From positions 248,001-312,000 of the forward strand of contig NZ_JAKZHX010000001.1 in the NCBI RefSeq assembly GCF_022568815.1: a DNA stretch of 64,000 nt, read 5' to 3'. The position numbers and the translations under genes are program-made. The notes under the pieces were generated by a model. The model was given only the letters and a program-made list of their open reading frames with translations, was not told the DNA's origin and ran no database searches. The DNA comes from Undibacterium paludis. Its GTDB lineage: Bacteria > Pseudomonadota > Gammaproteobacteria > Burkholderiales > Burkholderiaceae_D. Of this stretch, positions 7,882-16,489 are shown piece after piece (position 1 is the first letter of the stretch; each line of letters begins with the position of its first letter).

Positions 7882-9315
7882 ATGTCTATCTTGGAAATCA
7901 GAATTTTGCCACCCTTGGCGATTGGCCGTCTTGGTGCTGCCGATGAACCGCTGGAAGCCTTTGACCTGGAAGCAGACCCGACCAGGCCTTTTGATTATCG
8001 CAGCATTGTGCCGCGCCCCAGCCTGGAAGTGGACAAGACAAGCGGTGAGATCGTGCGCTCTTACGTGCCTGCACAGATACGCTTCAAGGATGCGGATAAA
8101 AAAATCAGGCCGGTTGCGCCATTCCTGGAAGTGTTTGTGCGCACCAGTGATCAGCCCAATGAATTGCAGCCGCTGACCCTGGACCTGTTGCAGCATGAAA
8201 AGCTGAGCCTGGCCAGCCTGCACTGGGATGTGGCGCTGAGCAATATCAAACTGTTTCGCCGCACCGGCGATGTGGATGACCAGGTCCACGCCAAACTGAC
8301 ATCGATCAAGGATCATGTGCGCCACCCTGTCATTGGTCATTGCAAGAATTTTTTGCCGGGCAAGACGCTGCCCCTGGGGCATATACAGTACATCAAGCCG
8401 ACCAAGGACTTTCCAGAGATACGTTTGCGCTACACACCGGCTGGCGGTGTGGTGTACGGTTCACGCAAGCAGAGACTGGAGCCTGACCAGAACGGTGTGC
8501 CCGTACTGGTTGATGATCCCATTATAGATAACGATGAGCTGGTGCTGTATAACGAAAAGAAAGGCTGGCTCGGCTATGCCGATGGCACCGTCCCTGGCGT
8601 CAGTAATGCCACCCTGACTGCACCCGCCAGCATCTATGCAGGTTACGCCGATGCTGACGGCAATCAGGTCAGCTGGGGTTATCTCGATGATGAATGCGAC
8701 GGCCATGTCAGGGTCAGTCTGAAACTGCATGACGACAAGGTTTTGCATGCGCAAGCCTATATCGGTGCCGGTCCGCCAGCTTTTGCGCCTGACACTTTGC
8801 CTGTGCGCGTCATCTCTGACGAGATGGAGCAATTACTGTACGGCGCCGAGGTAAAAGACGAAGAAGTGTCGCTCGATGATGCGACCGAACTGGTCTTGCG
8901 TGCGCTGGAAACCGTCAGGCTGATGAATACCGCGGTGATGAATGGCAACCCGGTCAATGGCCGTCTGAACGTAGCCAGTACCATGGTGCGGCAAAACACA
9001 GGTGACTTTGAGCGTTATTACGAACCGATAGCCGCCGCCTCGCTGGTGGACAACCTGGCCCTGCGCGCCCTGCATGAGCGCGTCTTCAGCACCCTGACTG
9101 CCGGCGGCGCCCCCTGGTTTGCCCAGGCACTGCGTCAGCCGGATGAAATCGGTGACCTGTCGGCAGCCGCACTGCGCAAGATGCCGGCACTGATGCGCGG
9201 TGCAGATGGTCGCAGCCTGACCCTGACACGCCGTCATATCGACATGGTGATCAAGGCAGCCAAAAACGCCATGTTTGCCAGCCCCAGCCAGCAGGAGAAA
9301 AAAAATGTCCGGTAA
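7882..9315 (+). CDS. LodA-like oxidase, N-terminal-type subunit
   Basis: A 477-residue protein resembling the N-terminal and middle parts of LodA/GoxA, the CTQ-dependent lysine epsilon- and glycine oxidases. Shared features recalled from the family are the opening strand with IGRLG (IARxG in LodA), the ARF-like PFLEVF strand, LHWDVALSN, the WLGYADGTVPG segment (WYDDxSDGP in LodA) and YIGAGPPAFAP followed by VRVISDEMEQLLYG. It ends before the cofactor-bearing region, which is encoded by the next gene, overlapping by 11 bp. The gene has its own AGGAG at 7869-7873. The two products total about 753 residues, close to intact LodA, so they probably assemble into one enzyme. Confidence 0.7.
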   Translation: MSILEIRILPPLAIGRLGAADEPLEAFDLEADPTRPFDYRSIVPRPSLEVDKTSGEIVRSYVPAQIRFKDADKKIRPVAPFLEVFVRTSDQPNELQPLTLDLLQHEKLSLASLHWDVALSNIKLFRRTGDVDDQVHAKLTSIKDHVRHPVIGHCKNFLPGKTLPLGHIQYIKPTKDFPEIRLRYTPAGGVVYGSRKQRLEPDQNGVPVLVDDPIIDNDELVLYNEKKGWLGYADGTVPGVSNATLTAPASIYAGYADADGNQVSWGYLDDECDGHVRVSLKLHDDKVLHAQAYIGAGPPAFAPDTLPVRVISDEMEQLLYGAEVKDEEVSLDDATELVLRALETVRLMNTAVMNGNPVNGRLNVASTMVRQNTGDFERYYEPIAAASLVDNLALRALHERVFSTLTAGGAPWFAQALRQPDEIGDLSAAALRKMPALMRGADGRSLTLTRRHIDMVIKAAKNAMFASPSQQEKKNVR

Positions 9316-10135
9316 CAGCGCAAACAAAAAAGCCAGCATCAGTGCCAGCAACCTGACGGCGCAAATCCATCATCGCGGTACGGGTAACCCGGCGTCGGTA
9401 CTGCCGCGTAGTGCGATATCGAACTGCTTCCCTGGCCTGGAATTTGATTTCAGGAACCTGTGGCGACGCGCCTTTGAAGGCATCACCCTGGTTGAGAACA
9501 ACAACTATGTGATTGACGCTGAACCCGCCCATGAAAACCTGAAGACCCGCCGCCTGCTACGCTTTGCCGGGCTGGACATGGGCGTGCTCACCACCGGGCC
9601 AACCGTGCCGGAGGAAGGCCCCATCACTCTGGCTTCAGCCGCCAACCCGAATGCCGTGTCTTTCATGGAATGGTCCAATTCATTTGCCCGCATTCTGCAT
9701 TTGCAGGGGCAGATGGTGGAATGTGAATTCACTACCGACAAGAATGCCGACACCGAAGTCTTGTATGACGCCGACACGCCCACCCATAAGGTGCATTTGA
9801 GGCTGCGTCACTTTTTTGTCAGCGGCACGGCGACCTTCAACCCGGACCTGCTGCAACCGGGCGAATTGACGCAAGGTTTGTGCGCGCCCTGGCAAAATGA
9901 TTACCGCGAATGTGCCTGTTACTACTGGGCGGCATCACGGCCAGATTATGTGAATGTGGAGCCTGGCGTCAACGGCCTGTCACGCGGCGACATGTGGTTT
10001 GCCAAGAAACGTACGGGCACTTATATCCCCGACAACCGTACCGACAGCCGCCTGTATTCTTACGATGATCTGTTCAAATCCTGGCAAAGGTATTTGCAAT
10101 TCATTATACGCGGTAAAGATGTCGATGAGTCCTGA
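9305..10135 (+). CDS. LodA-like oxidase, C-terminal cofactor subunit
   Basis: A 276-residue protein matching the LodA C-terminal domain. PGELTQGLCAPWQNDYREC aligns with the LodA segment around Asp512 and Cys516: D199 is four residues before C203. W260, in YDDLFKSWQRYLQF, lies where LodA has Trp581, the partner that forms cysteine tryptophylquinone. C193 and C205 flank C203, giving three Cys within 13 residues, more than I expect in LodA. The start is fixed by AGGAG at 9293-9297, seven bases upstream. The 11-bp overlap with the previous gene argues for two coupled genes rather than a frameshift error. The radical SAM gene overlaps its 3' end. Confidence 0.68.
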   Translation: MSGNSANKKASISASNLTAQIHHRGTGNPASVLPRSAISNCFPGLEFDFRNLWRRAFEGITLVENNNYVIDAEPAHENLKTRRLLRFAGLDMGVLTTGPTVPEEGPITLASAANPNAVSFMEWSNSFARILHLQGQMVECEFTTDKNADTEVLYDADTPTHKVHLRLRHFFVSGTATFNPDLLQPGELTQGLCAPWQNDYRECACYYWAASRPDYVNVEPGVNGLSRGDMWFAKKRTGTYIPDNRTDSRLYSYDDLFKSWQRYLQFIIRGKDVDES

Positions 10136-11570
10136 TCTGGTCACAGAAGATAAGGCTGTCGAAAAGCCGCAGGACCAGCTGCCCGCAGCTCCGGCACTCG
10201 CGTCTGCACTGACAGCGACGCTGGCACAACGCATCGTCGCCGCATCGCGCCCCGGCCATCGTGACGCCCACTTGGTGGAAGATGCGCAAGGTGCGCAACT
10301 CTTGCTGGTCAATGGCAGCCGCCTGTTTCATTTGCCACCTGAACTGCTCAATGAATTCCGTATCGCCATCGACAGTGATGACAGTCAATTACTGGATGAA
10401 CTGATCGACAGCTATGGCTTGCAGGCCGCGCCTTATATTGATGATGCACCACTGAACTCACCGCCCATGCACGCGCTGTCGCTGGCTATCGCGCAAAAAT
10501 GTAATCTAGGCTGTACCTATTGCTATGCCCAGCAAGGGGAGTTTGGCGGCAAGGCCAAAAGCATGGAATTGCAAACAGCCATGCAGGCAGTTGATGTCTT
10601 GCTGGCACAGGCTGCGCCGGGAGCCAAGGTCAACCTGGCTTTCATGGGAGGCGAACCCTTGTCCAATCGCGCCGTACTACGCAGCGTGACGGAGTATGCG
10701 AGCGAACAGGCGGCACAGCGCAATGTGCGCTGCCACTTTTCCATCACGACCAATGGCACGTTGGTGCAGCCGGAAGACGCTGATTTTTTTGAGCAGCATG
10801 GCTTTGCCGTGACGGTCAGTCTGGATGGTCCGGCGGCGCAGCATAACCGCCTGCGCGCTTTCAAAGGCGGCAAAGGTTCTTTCGACCAGATAGTAGAACG
10901 CATCGCTCCCCTGCTGGAACGCCAGCGCCAGATGCAGGTGTCGGCAAGGGTGACGGTGACACCCTTCAATCTTAACCTGCCGCAAACCCTGGACATGTTC
11001 ATCGACATGGGTTTTCACAGCGTAGGATTCTCCCCCCTGTTACGGGCCTCGAATGGCCAGGCAGAAATGGGGGCCGAGGATATGGCAGAAATGCTGCAAG
11101 GTATGATTGCCTGCGGCCTGGCTTTTGAACAGCATGTCATGCAGGGCAAGCGTTATCCTTTCATGAACATGCAAAACGCCCTGCGTGAATTACAGCGTGG
11201 TACGCATCGCCCCTACCCCTGTGGTGCAGGCGCCGGTTATTTTGGTGTGTCTGCTGATGGCGATTTATCCGCCTGCCATCGCTTTGTCGGTGATGAACAG
11301 GGCGGCATGGGCAGCCTGGATAAAGGTGTGGACCGCAGCAAGCAGGCCATCTGGCTCAGCCAGCGCCATGTGCACCAGCAACAGCCTTGCAATGACTGCT
11401 GGGCGCGTTACCTGTGTGGCGGTGGCTGCCATCATGAAGTGCTGGCGCGCGGCCGCCATGCCTGTGACTATATACGCGGCTGGCTGCATTACACCATCGG
11501 TGCGCACCAGCGCCTGAGCCATCTGACGCCAGACTGGTTTGCCGGACCGGCTGACGAAGCACATGCCTGA
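10119..11570 (+). CDS. SPASM radical SAM peptide/protein maturase
   Basis: A 483-residue radical SAM enzyme. The SAM-cluster motif is C128-NLG-C132-TY-C135. The C-terminal SPASM region has PCGAG at about 368, CHRF, and CNDCWARYLCGGGC at 424-437, the pattern of QhpD and other thioether-forming maturases. The N-terminal 115 residues resemble the peptide-recognition part of such enzymes. QhpD makes Cys-to-Asp/Glu thioether links in the CTQ subunit of quinohemoprotein amine dehydrogenase. The neighbouring Cys-rich subunit at 9305 is the obvious target. The start could be the ATG at 10119 or 10125. It overlaps the upstream gene by 17 bp. Confidence 0.85.
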   Translation: MSMSPDLVTEDKAVEKPQDQLPAAPALASALTATLAQRIVAASRPGHRDAHLVEDAQGAQLLLVNGSRLFHLPPELLNEFRIAIDSDDSQLLDELIDSYGLQAAPYIDDAPLNSPPMHALSLAIAQKCNLGCTYCYAQQGEFGGKAKSMELQTAMQAVDVLLAQAAPGAKVNLAFMGGEPLSNRAVLRSVTEYASEQAAQRNVRCHFSITTNGTLVQPEDADFFEQHGFAVTVSLDGPAAQHNRLRAFKGGKGSFDQIVERIAPLLERQRQMQVSARVTVTPFNLNLPQTLDMFIDMGFHSVGFSPLLRASNGQAEMGAEDMAEMLQGMIACGLAFEQHVMQGKRYPFMNMQNALRELQRGTHRPYPCGAGAGYFGVSADGDLSACHRFVGDEQGGMGSLDKGVDRSKQAIWLSQRHVHQQQPCNDCWARYLCGGGCHHEVLARGRHACDYIRGWLHYTIGAHQRLSHLTPDWFAGPADEAHA

Positions 11571-13038
11571 AATGAAAGCGATTGTCGATGCCCTGATCAT
11601 CGGTGCCGGGCCGGCTGGCCTGACGGCCGCCCTGCGATTGCAGCAACTCGGTTATAGCGTGCACATCGTCGAGCGCAGCCCCACCTGGCCCAGGCCACAG
11701 ATAGGTGAAGTATTGACCCCCGGCATCAGGAACATCGTCGACATGCTTGACGTCAATGATGCACTGGAAACCCTGCCCTACCTGACCGGTTTGCCGACCC
11801 ATCTGCGCTGGCGCAGCAGCATGCCAGAAACCGTACAGCATGGTGATGCGGCGGTAGTCAATCGCGGTCTTTTTGATGCAACGCTGATGCAGGTGGCAAG
11901 CCAGCGTGGCATCACCATCAGTCAACCAGCACAGATCAGGGACATCACGGGCAAGGCCCATGACTGGCAAGTGCAACTGAATCTGGCGGGAGATGTGCAA
12001 CAGATACAGGCCCGCCTCATACTTGATGCCAGCGGACGCAACAACAGCCCGCAGCAGTTTGCCTGCGCACCACGACTGTCTGCCATGTGGGCAGAGCTGG
12101 AGCCGGATCATATCCCCGCCAGCCAGCTTCAATGCACGCAGGTGGAGGCACTGGAACATGGCTGGCTGTGGGGCACACAATTGCCGGACAGGCGCTACCG
12201 CATCATGTGGGTCGGTGACCCACACACAGCCCATGCGCACATGCCTGGAAAAGCAGAACAATGGCTGAAGAAAAATTGCGCATACAGTCAGTTATTTGTA
12301 GAGCTGGCACAGGCACCGTGGGCCAGCCGCCTGCAAATGTGTGCGGCAACGCCGTACATGTCGCTCGACAGCTGGCAGGATGGCCGCCTCAAACTTGGTG
12401 ACGCAGCCTTTGCACTGGACCCCATCTCTTCATCCGGCGTGGAAAAAGCCATGCGCTTTTCTTTGCAGGCTGTGGTTGCCGTGCATACCATGCTGAGCGG
12501 AGCAGATGCCGATCACGACGAGTTGGCGCGTCAATTTTATGAACAACGCCTGACTGAAACCTGCGCACGTCACCAGCACTGGACGAAATCGTATTATGCC
12601 CAGGCCTGGTGCAGTGAAAAATCATTCTGGCAGCAACACGCGCATAATCATGATCATGAGACAGCAACCCATCCGCTCGTCACATCTTTGCACGAGCAGA
12701 TGAGGCAGCTACGCAATTACCGCCCGGCAGAATTAAAACCACTGACCGATTTTAATCAGTACAAAACTTTGCGGCTGCATCCAGCCGCCAGCATGACCGA
12801 AGCTTACTGTGTTGTGGATGACAAGGTGCAAAAACAGGTAGCGCTTACCCACCCCAACCTGGACCGGCCCCTGTCTTTTCTGGAAAACGAAGCCCTGTTC
12901 CCTCGACTCGATTTTCTATGGCAGGCGCAGACATTGAACGAGGTACTGAATCGGCTTGGGCAACAAATGCCACTGCAAAAATCACAAAGGATTACAGCCT
13001 GGTTGTGGCAGCGCGGGATACTCGAAAGTATCTCCTGA
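11563..13038 (+). CDS. FAD-dependent LodB/QhpG-like oxygenase
   Basis: A 491-residue flavoprotein with the Rossmann signature IIGAGPAGLTAALRL near the N-terminus, the GEVLTPG segment, and the second FAD motif GDAAFALDPISSSG, as in tryptophan-halogenase-like monooxygenases. LodB and QhpG are members that hydroxylate the tryptophan during CTQ formation. The gene closes the operon and overlaps the radical SAM gene by 8 bp (ATGCCTGA). Starts at 11539 or 11572 are possible. It most probably helps install the quinone in the 9305 product. Substrate oxidation by itself is the alternative. Confidence 0.8.
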   Translation: MPEMKAIVDALIIGAGPAGLTAALRLQQLGYSVHIVERSPTWPRPQIGEVLTPGIRNIVDMLDVNDALETLPYLTGLPTHLRWRSSMPETVQHGDAAVVNRGLFDATLMQVASQRGITISQPAQIRDITGKAHDWQVQLNLAGDVQQIQARLILDASGRNNSPQQFACAPRLSAMWAELEPDHIPASQLQCTQVEALEHGWLWGTQLPDRRYRIMWVGDPHTAHAHMPGKAEQWLKKNCAYSQLFVELAQAPWASRLQMCAATPYMSLDSWQDGRLKLGDAAFALDPISSSGVEKAMRFSLQAVVAVHTMLSGADADHDELARQFYEQRLTETCARHQHWTKSYYAQAWCSEKSFWQQHAHNHDHETATHPLVTSLHEQMRQLRNYRPAELKPLTDFNQYKTLRLHPAASMTEAYCVVDDKVQKQVALTHPNLDRPLSFLENEALFPRLDFLWQAQTLNEVLNRLGQQMPLQKSQRITAWLWQRGILESIS

Positions 13039-13192
13039 GAGCAATTCTGTTCAACTCAAAATCCAACATGCCGCCCCTGCATGACAATAATCCTTCCTGA
13101 TAAGAATGGCTGGAATTGCGTGAAAATTGGCTGTTTTTTTGCAAAAATCACGTGCTAGAATTTTGTCGCCAATTTTTAAAAATGGAGACAAA

Positions 13193-14068
13193 ATGCATAT
13201 GATAAAAACTAAACATCCTATGGCAGCACTGCTGTTCGCAATGACAGCGACGCAATTGACAGCTTGCGTGCACGTGGAAATCAGCGACAAGCAGATGATA
13301 CGTCCCGACAGTGCGACCGCTTATAAGGCTGGCCCCAAATTGACACAGGAAGCAATACAGAAGATAAACCCTGATGCGCAGATCAGGGATGAAACTGTCA
13401 TCGCGGCAGACCAGAGCAAGCTGGAAGGCCTTTCCTTACGGCAGAACGGCAGCAAGGTGACCGTGCTCTACTTTGGCGGCAACCTGTCTCACGTCGATGA
13501 AACAGTCCCCTACCTGCAAAAAAACCTGGGAGCATGCAAAGTCAATCTGGTGACGTTTGATTACCGTGGCTATGGTCGTACCAGCGGTGTACCGGATACA
13601 AACACCCTGCATGAAGACGCCCTGCGTATCTACGATAGCGTGCGTGCCCAGACCCAGGGCAAGCTGGTAGTCCATGGACATTCCATGGGCAGTTTCGCCA
13701 CCGGCACCATTGCCAGCCAGCGCCAGCCGGACGGCGTCATCCTCGAAGCCACAGCCAACAACTTCAAGGACATGGTAGACAACGCCGTGCCATGGTATGG
13801 CAAACTGATATCGAGCATCGACATAGAAAAAAACCTGCTCAGTGTGAACAACGTCAGCGCAATGGCCAGATACCAGGGCCCCAGCCTGGTGATTCTCGGT
13901 GAAAAAGACCAGCAGATGCCGGCAGCTCTGGGGCAAAAAGTGTATGACGCCATCCCTGCAAAAAACAAGCGCCTTCTGCTGCTCAAAGAAGCGGGCCACA
14001 CCGGCATGCTCAAACGTGAAGATGTACAAAAAGCGTATTGCGATTACATACAACAAATCATTCTGTAA
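13193..14068 (+). CDS. Lipoprotein alpha/beta hydrolase
   Basis: A 291-residue serine hydrolase. The ATG at 13193 follows GGAG (13184-13187) and starts a lipoprotein signal ending in LTAC, so the mature protein should be anchored through Cys25. The nucleophile elbow is GHSMG and the catalytic His is in EAGHTGML near the C-terminus, with a plausible acid in GEKDQQMP. It resembles serine-aminopeptidase/monoacylglycerol-lipase-like folds (DYRGYGRTSG). It stands 154 bp after the oxidase operon and is convergent with a LysR gene. The substrate is unknown. Confidence 0.85.
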   Translation: MHMIKTKHPMAALLFAMTATQLTACVHVEISDKQMIRPDSATAYKAGPKLTQEAIQKINPDAQIRDETVIAADQSKLEGLSLRQNGSKVTVLYFGGNLSHVDETVPYLQKNLGACKVNLVTFDYRGYGRTSGVPDTNTLHEDALRIYDSVRAQTQGKLVVHGHSMGSFATGTIASQRQPDGVILEATANNFKDMVDNAVPWYGKLISSIDIEKNLLSVNNVSAMARYQGPSLVILGEKDQQMPAALGQKVYDAIPAKNKRLLLLKEAGHTGMLKREDVQKAYCDYIQQIIL

Positions 14069-14134
14069 TCCCGGAACGGCAAGCTGCCAGCAACGCAGCT
14101 TGCCCCCCAGCCCAGCAGGCTATCGTCACTGCAC

Positions 14135-15067
14135 TCAGTTGCGTATATAGACCTGCCCTATGTATTCTTTCAATCCCTCCGCCAGAAAATCGAAGGTCGT
14201 TCTGTAGCGTTGGTTCTGCTTCAGGTCTTCATGCATGACTATCCAGGTCGGGAAGTTGATCTGTAGTGCTGACGGCAAGATATGCACCAGATCAGGGTTG
14301 CGTCTGGCCAGCAGGTTCTGGCAGATGCCTATGCCAAAACCGGCACGGATGACGGCCAGTTGGGCGATGTCGTTGTCTACCCGCAGGCTGAATTTGTCTC
14401 GCTGTATGAAAGGGAATTTTTCCTGCAAGGCGCGCATGTAGGGCAGCACGGTATCGAAGCCTATCAGGCTGTGGTTGGCCAGGTCGGCAGTGTCTTTGGG
14501 CATGCCATGTTTTTCCAGATAGTGACGGTGTGCATAAAGACCCAGAGTGACGTCACCAACGCGTTTGGCCAGCAGGACATCTTGCCTGGGTGCTGCCATC
14601 CTGACGGCGATATCTGCATCACGGCTCAGCAGATCCTGGCTCTTGCTCGACAGTACCAGTTCTATACGCAGATCAGGATGGGCCTCCTTGAGCCTGGTGA
14701 TGATGCCAGGCAGCACTTCTACGCCTATCACATCCGAAGCGGTGACGCGGACGGTCCCCCTCACCTCATGCGCTTCTGCGGCAATGACACGTTCCAGCGC
14801 TGCAGCAGTGTTTTTCAGGCTTTCGGCAAAGGGACGCAGGGCCAGCGCACTTTCCGTGGCAGACAAACCATGCTGGGAGCGCACGAACAGGGTCACGCCC
14901 AGTGACTGTTCCAGCGCTTCTATCTGCCGCCCTATGGTTGGCTGGGTCAGGCCCAGCGCCCTGGCGGCCGCCGACAAAGAACCTTCTTCCAGCACCGCAA
15001 GGGCAGCACGGTAATGATCCCAGCTGACAGCACTGCTGGCAGATTGGTGAGTAGTTTTTTTAGCCAT
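14135..15067 (-). CDS. LysR-family regulator
   Basis: A 310-residue LysR regulator starting at the ATG at 15067. The N-terminal winged helix reads LEEGSLSAAARALGLTQPTIGRQIEALEQSLGVTLFVR in short segments typical of the family. The rest is the two-lobed effector-binding domain. It is divergent from the SDR gene at 15177 with 109 bp between, so it probably controls that gene and itself. Its start codon lies in a perfect inverted repeat (15066-15079). Confidence 0.92.
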   Translation of the reverse strand: MAKKTTHQSASSAVSWDHYRAALAVLEEGSLSAAARALGLTQPTIGRQIEALEQSLGVTLFVRSQHGLSATESALALRPFAESLKNTAAALERVIAAEAHEVRGTVRVTASDVIGVEVLPGIITRLKEAHPDLRIELVLSSKSQDLLSRDADIAVRMAAPRQDVLLAKRVGDVTLGLYAHRHYLEKHGMPKDTADLANHSLIGFDTVLPYMRALQEKFPFIQRDKFSLRVDNDIAQLAVIRAGFGIGICQNLLARRNPDLVHILPSALQINFPTWIVMHEDLKQNQRYRTTFDFLAEGLKEYIGQVYIRN

Positions 15068-15079
15068 ACATAAATGTAT
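15066..15079. promoter_or_regulatory. ATACAT-AA-ATGTAT palindrome at LysR start
   Basis: A perfect 6-2-6 inverted repeat overlaps the first base pairs of the LysR gene. It lies in the LysR-SDR divergent region, so it is a candidate autoregulatory or operator site. It is short enough that chance cannot be excluded. Confidence 0.35.
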
Positions 15080-15176
15080 ACCATCTATGACTTTTTCGCT
15101 AATTGTGTTTAATACTGCCAAGGAGCAAACTTCTCTTGCGGTCTACAAATGACAAACCCTCTGAAAAGGAAACAAG

Positions 15177-16133
15177 ATGAAAACGACTCAAAAAGCGCTG
15201 GTACTGGGTGCAACTGGTGGTGTAGGTGGCGAAGTCGCCAGGCTGCTGATACAACGTGGCTGGCAAGTCACCGGTCTGACCAGGAATGAACAGGCCCTGC
15301 GTGAGCAGCCTGATGGCATCAACTGGGTGGCAGGTGACGCCATGAACCAGCAGCAGGTGATTGATGCCGCTACCGGTGCTTCATTGATCGTCCATGCGGT
15401 CAACCCGCCTGGTTACCTGGACTGGGAAAAACTGGTGCTGCCCATGATAGACAACACCATTGCCGCTGCCAAACAGGCTGGTGCGCGCATCTTGTTGCCT
15501 GGCACGGTATACAACTATGGCCCTGATGTCTTCCCGGATATTGATGAGACTTCGGCACAATTCCCTATCAGCAAAAAAGGCAAGATACGGGCAGAACTGG
15601 AACGTCGCCTGGAAAAAGCCTCACATGATGGTGCACCTGCGCTGATCGTGCGTGCCGGTGATTTCTTTGGTCCGCGTGTTGCCAATAGCTGGTTTTCACA
15701 AGGGCTGGTAGCGCCAGGCAAACCGGTATCACGCATACAGTATCCTGGGCAGCCTGGTATAGGTCATCAATGGGCCTACTTGCCGGACGTGGCAGAAACC
15801 ATGGTCCGGCTGGTTGAGAACGCTGACAAACTGGGTGCCTTTGAAACCTTCCACATGCAAGGTCATTGGGATGCAGACGGTACGCAAATCGCCGCTGCCA
15901 TCGCCCGTGCTGCCGGCAAGCCCGAAATGAAGGCAAGTGGCTTTCCCTGGTTCGTGCTGCGTCTGCTCGCCCCCTTCAAGCCAACACTGAAAGAATTATT
16001 TGAGCTGCGTTATCTGTGGAAGACCCCGCTGCGCATGCATAACGCCAAGTTGCTCAAGATATTGGGTGAAGAGCCGCACACGCCGCTTGACCAGGCCATA
16101 CGTGTGACTTTGCAAGGTTTGAAGTGCATTTAA
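15177..16133 (+). CDS. NAD(P)-dependent epimerase/atypical SDR
   Basis: A 318-residue extended/atypical short-chain dehydrogenase. The cofactor motif GATGGVGGEVARLL begins at residue 12 and is followed by TRNE, where the 2'-phosphate of NADPH could be read. The middle has the YNYGPDVFPD segment in place of the canonical YxxxK. AAAAGGAAACAAG precedes the start. It is divergent from a LysR gene and followed by a small gene on the same strand. The substrate is unknown. Similar proteins are often called NAD-dependent epimerase/dehydratase. Confidence 0.85.
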   Translation: MKTTQKALVLGATGGVGGEVARLLIQRGWQVTGLTRNEQALREQPDGINWVAGDAMNQQQVIDAATGASLIVHAVNPPGYLDWEKLVLPMIDNTIAAAKQAGARILLPGTVYNYGPDVFPDIDETSAQFPISKKGKIRAELERRLEKASHDGAPALIVRAGDFFGPRVANSWFSQGLVAPGKPVSRIQYPGQPGIGHQWAYLPDVAETMVRLVENADKLGAFETFHMQGHWDADGTQIAAAIARAAGKPEMKASGFPWFVLRLLAPFKPTLKELFELRYLWKTPLRMHNAKLLKILGEEPHTPLDQAIRVTLQGLKCI

Positions 16134-16183
16134 TTCCTGCCGGGCTCTGCCTGGGCAAACATATAGACTGAGAGGAAAAAATC

Positions 16184-16435
16184 ATGCTACTCAAGAAAAC
16201 TGCCCCTGCCCTCGTGCTGCGCGCATTACGTCTGTCCACGCAAACCTGGCAACTGAAAACCGAAGACCGCCTGCTGAAGATAACAGGCGTCATGCAAAAC
16301 CTTGGTGTGCTCGACGCCTTGCGTACGCCAGGCGGCTTAGGTCCGGTGGCCTTCAGCCTGATTGCCGTCATCGGCAAACCTTGGATGACCAGACTTAAGG
16401 CTCAGCCTTGTATCTTCAAGAGCAGGACATGCTGA
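16184..16435 (+). CDS. Small protein of unknown function
   Basis: An 83-residue open frame with a good ribosome site (GAGAGGAAAAAATC) starting 50 bp after the SDR stop. The product is basic at the N-terminus (LLKKTAPALVLRALRLSTQ) with a moderately hydrophobic GLGPVAFSLIAVIG segment. I recognise no family. The spacing and ribosome site argue for translation with the SDR. It is convergent with the MBL gene. Confidence 0.5.
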   Translation: MLLKKTAPALVLRALRLSTQTWQLKTEDRLLKITGVMQNLGVLDALRTPGGLGPVAFSLIAVIGKPWMTRLKAQPCIFKSRTC

Positions 16436-16489
16436 GCACAGGGTCTGGCATTTGCACTGCCAGACCGGCCTTCCCCCTTCCCTCTGCCA

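Noticed and set aside
7882..10135. The split LodA-like pair as one gene broken by a frameshift
   Set aside because: The second gene has its own well-placed AGGAG, a normal 11-bp overlap and a Ser/Asn/Lys-rich fresh N-terminus, so two real subunits fit better.
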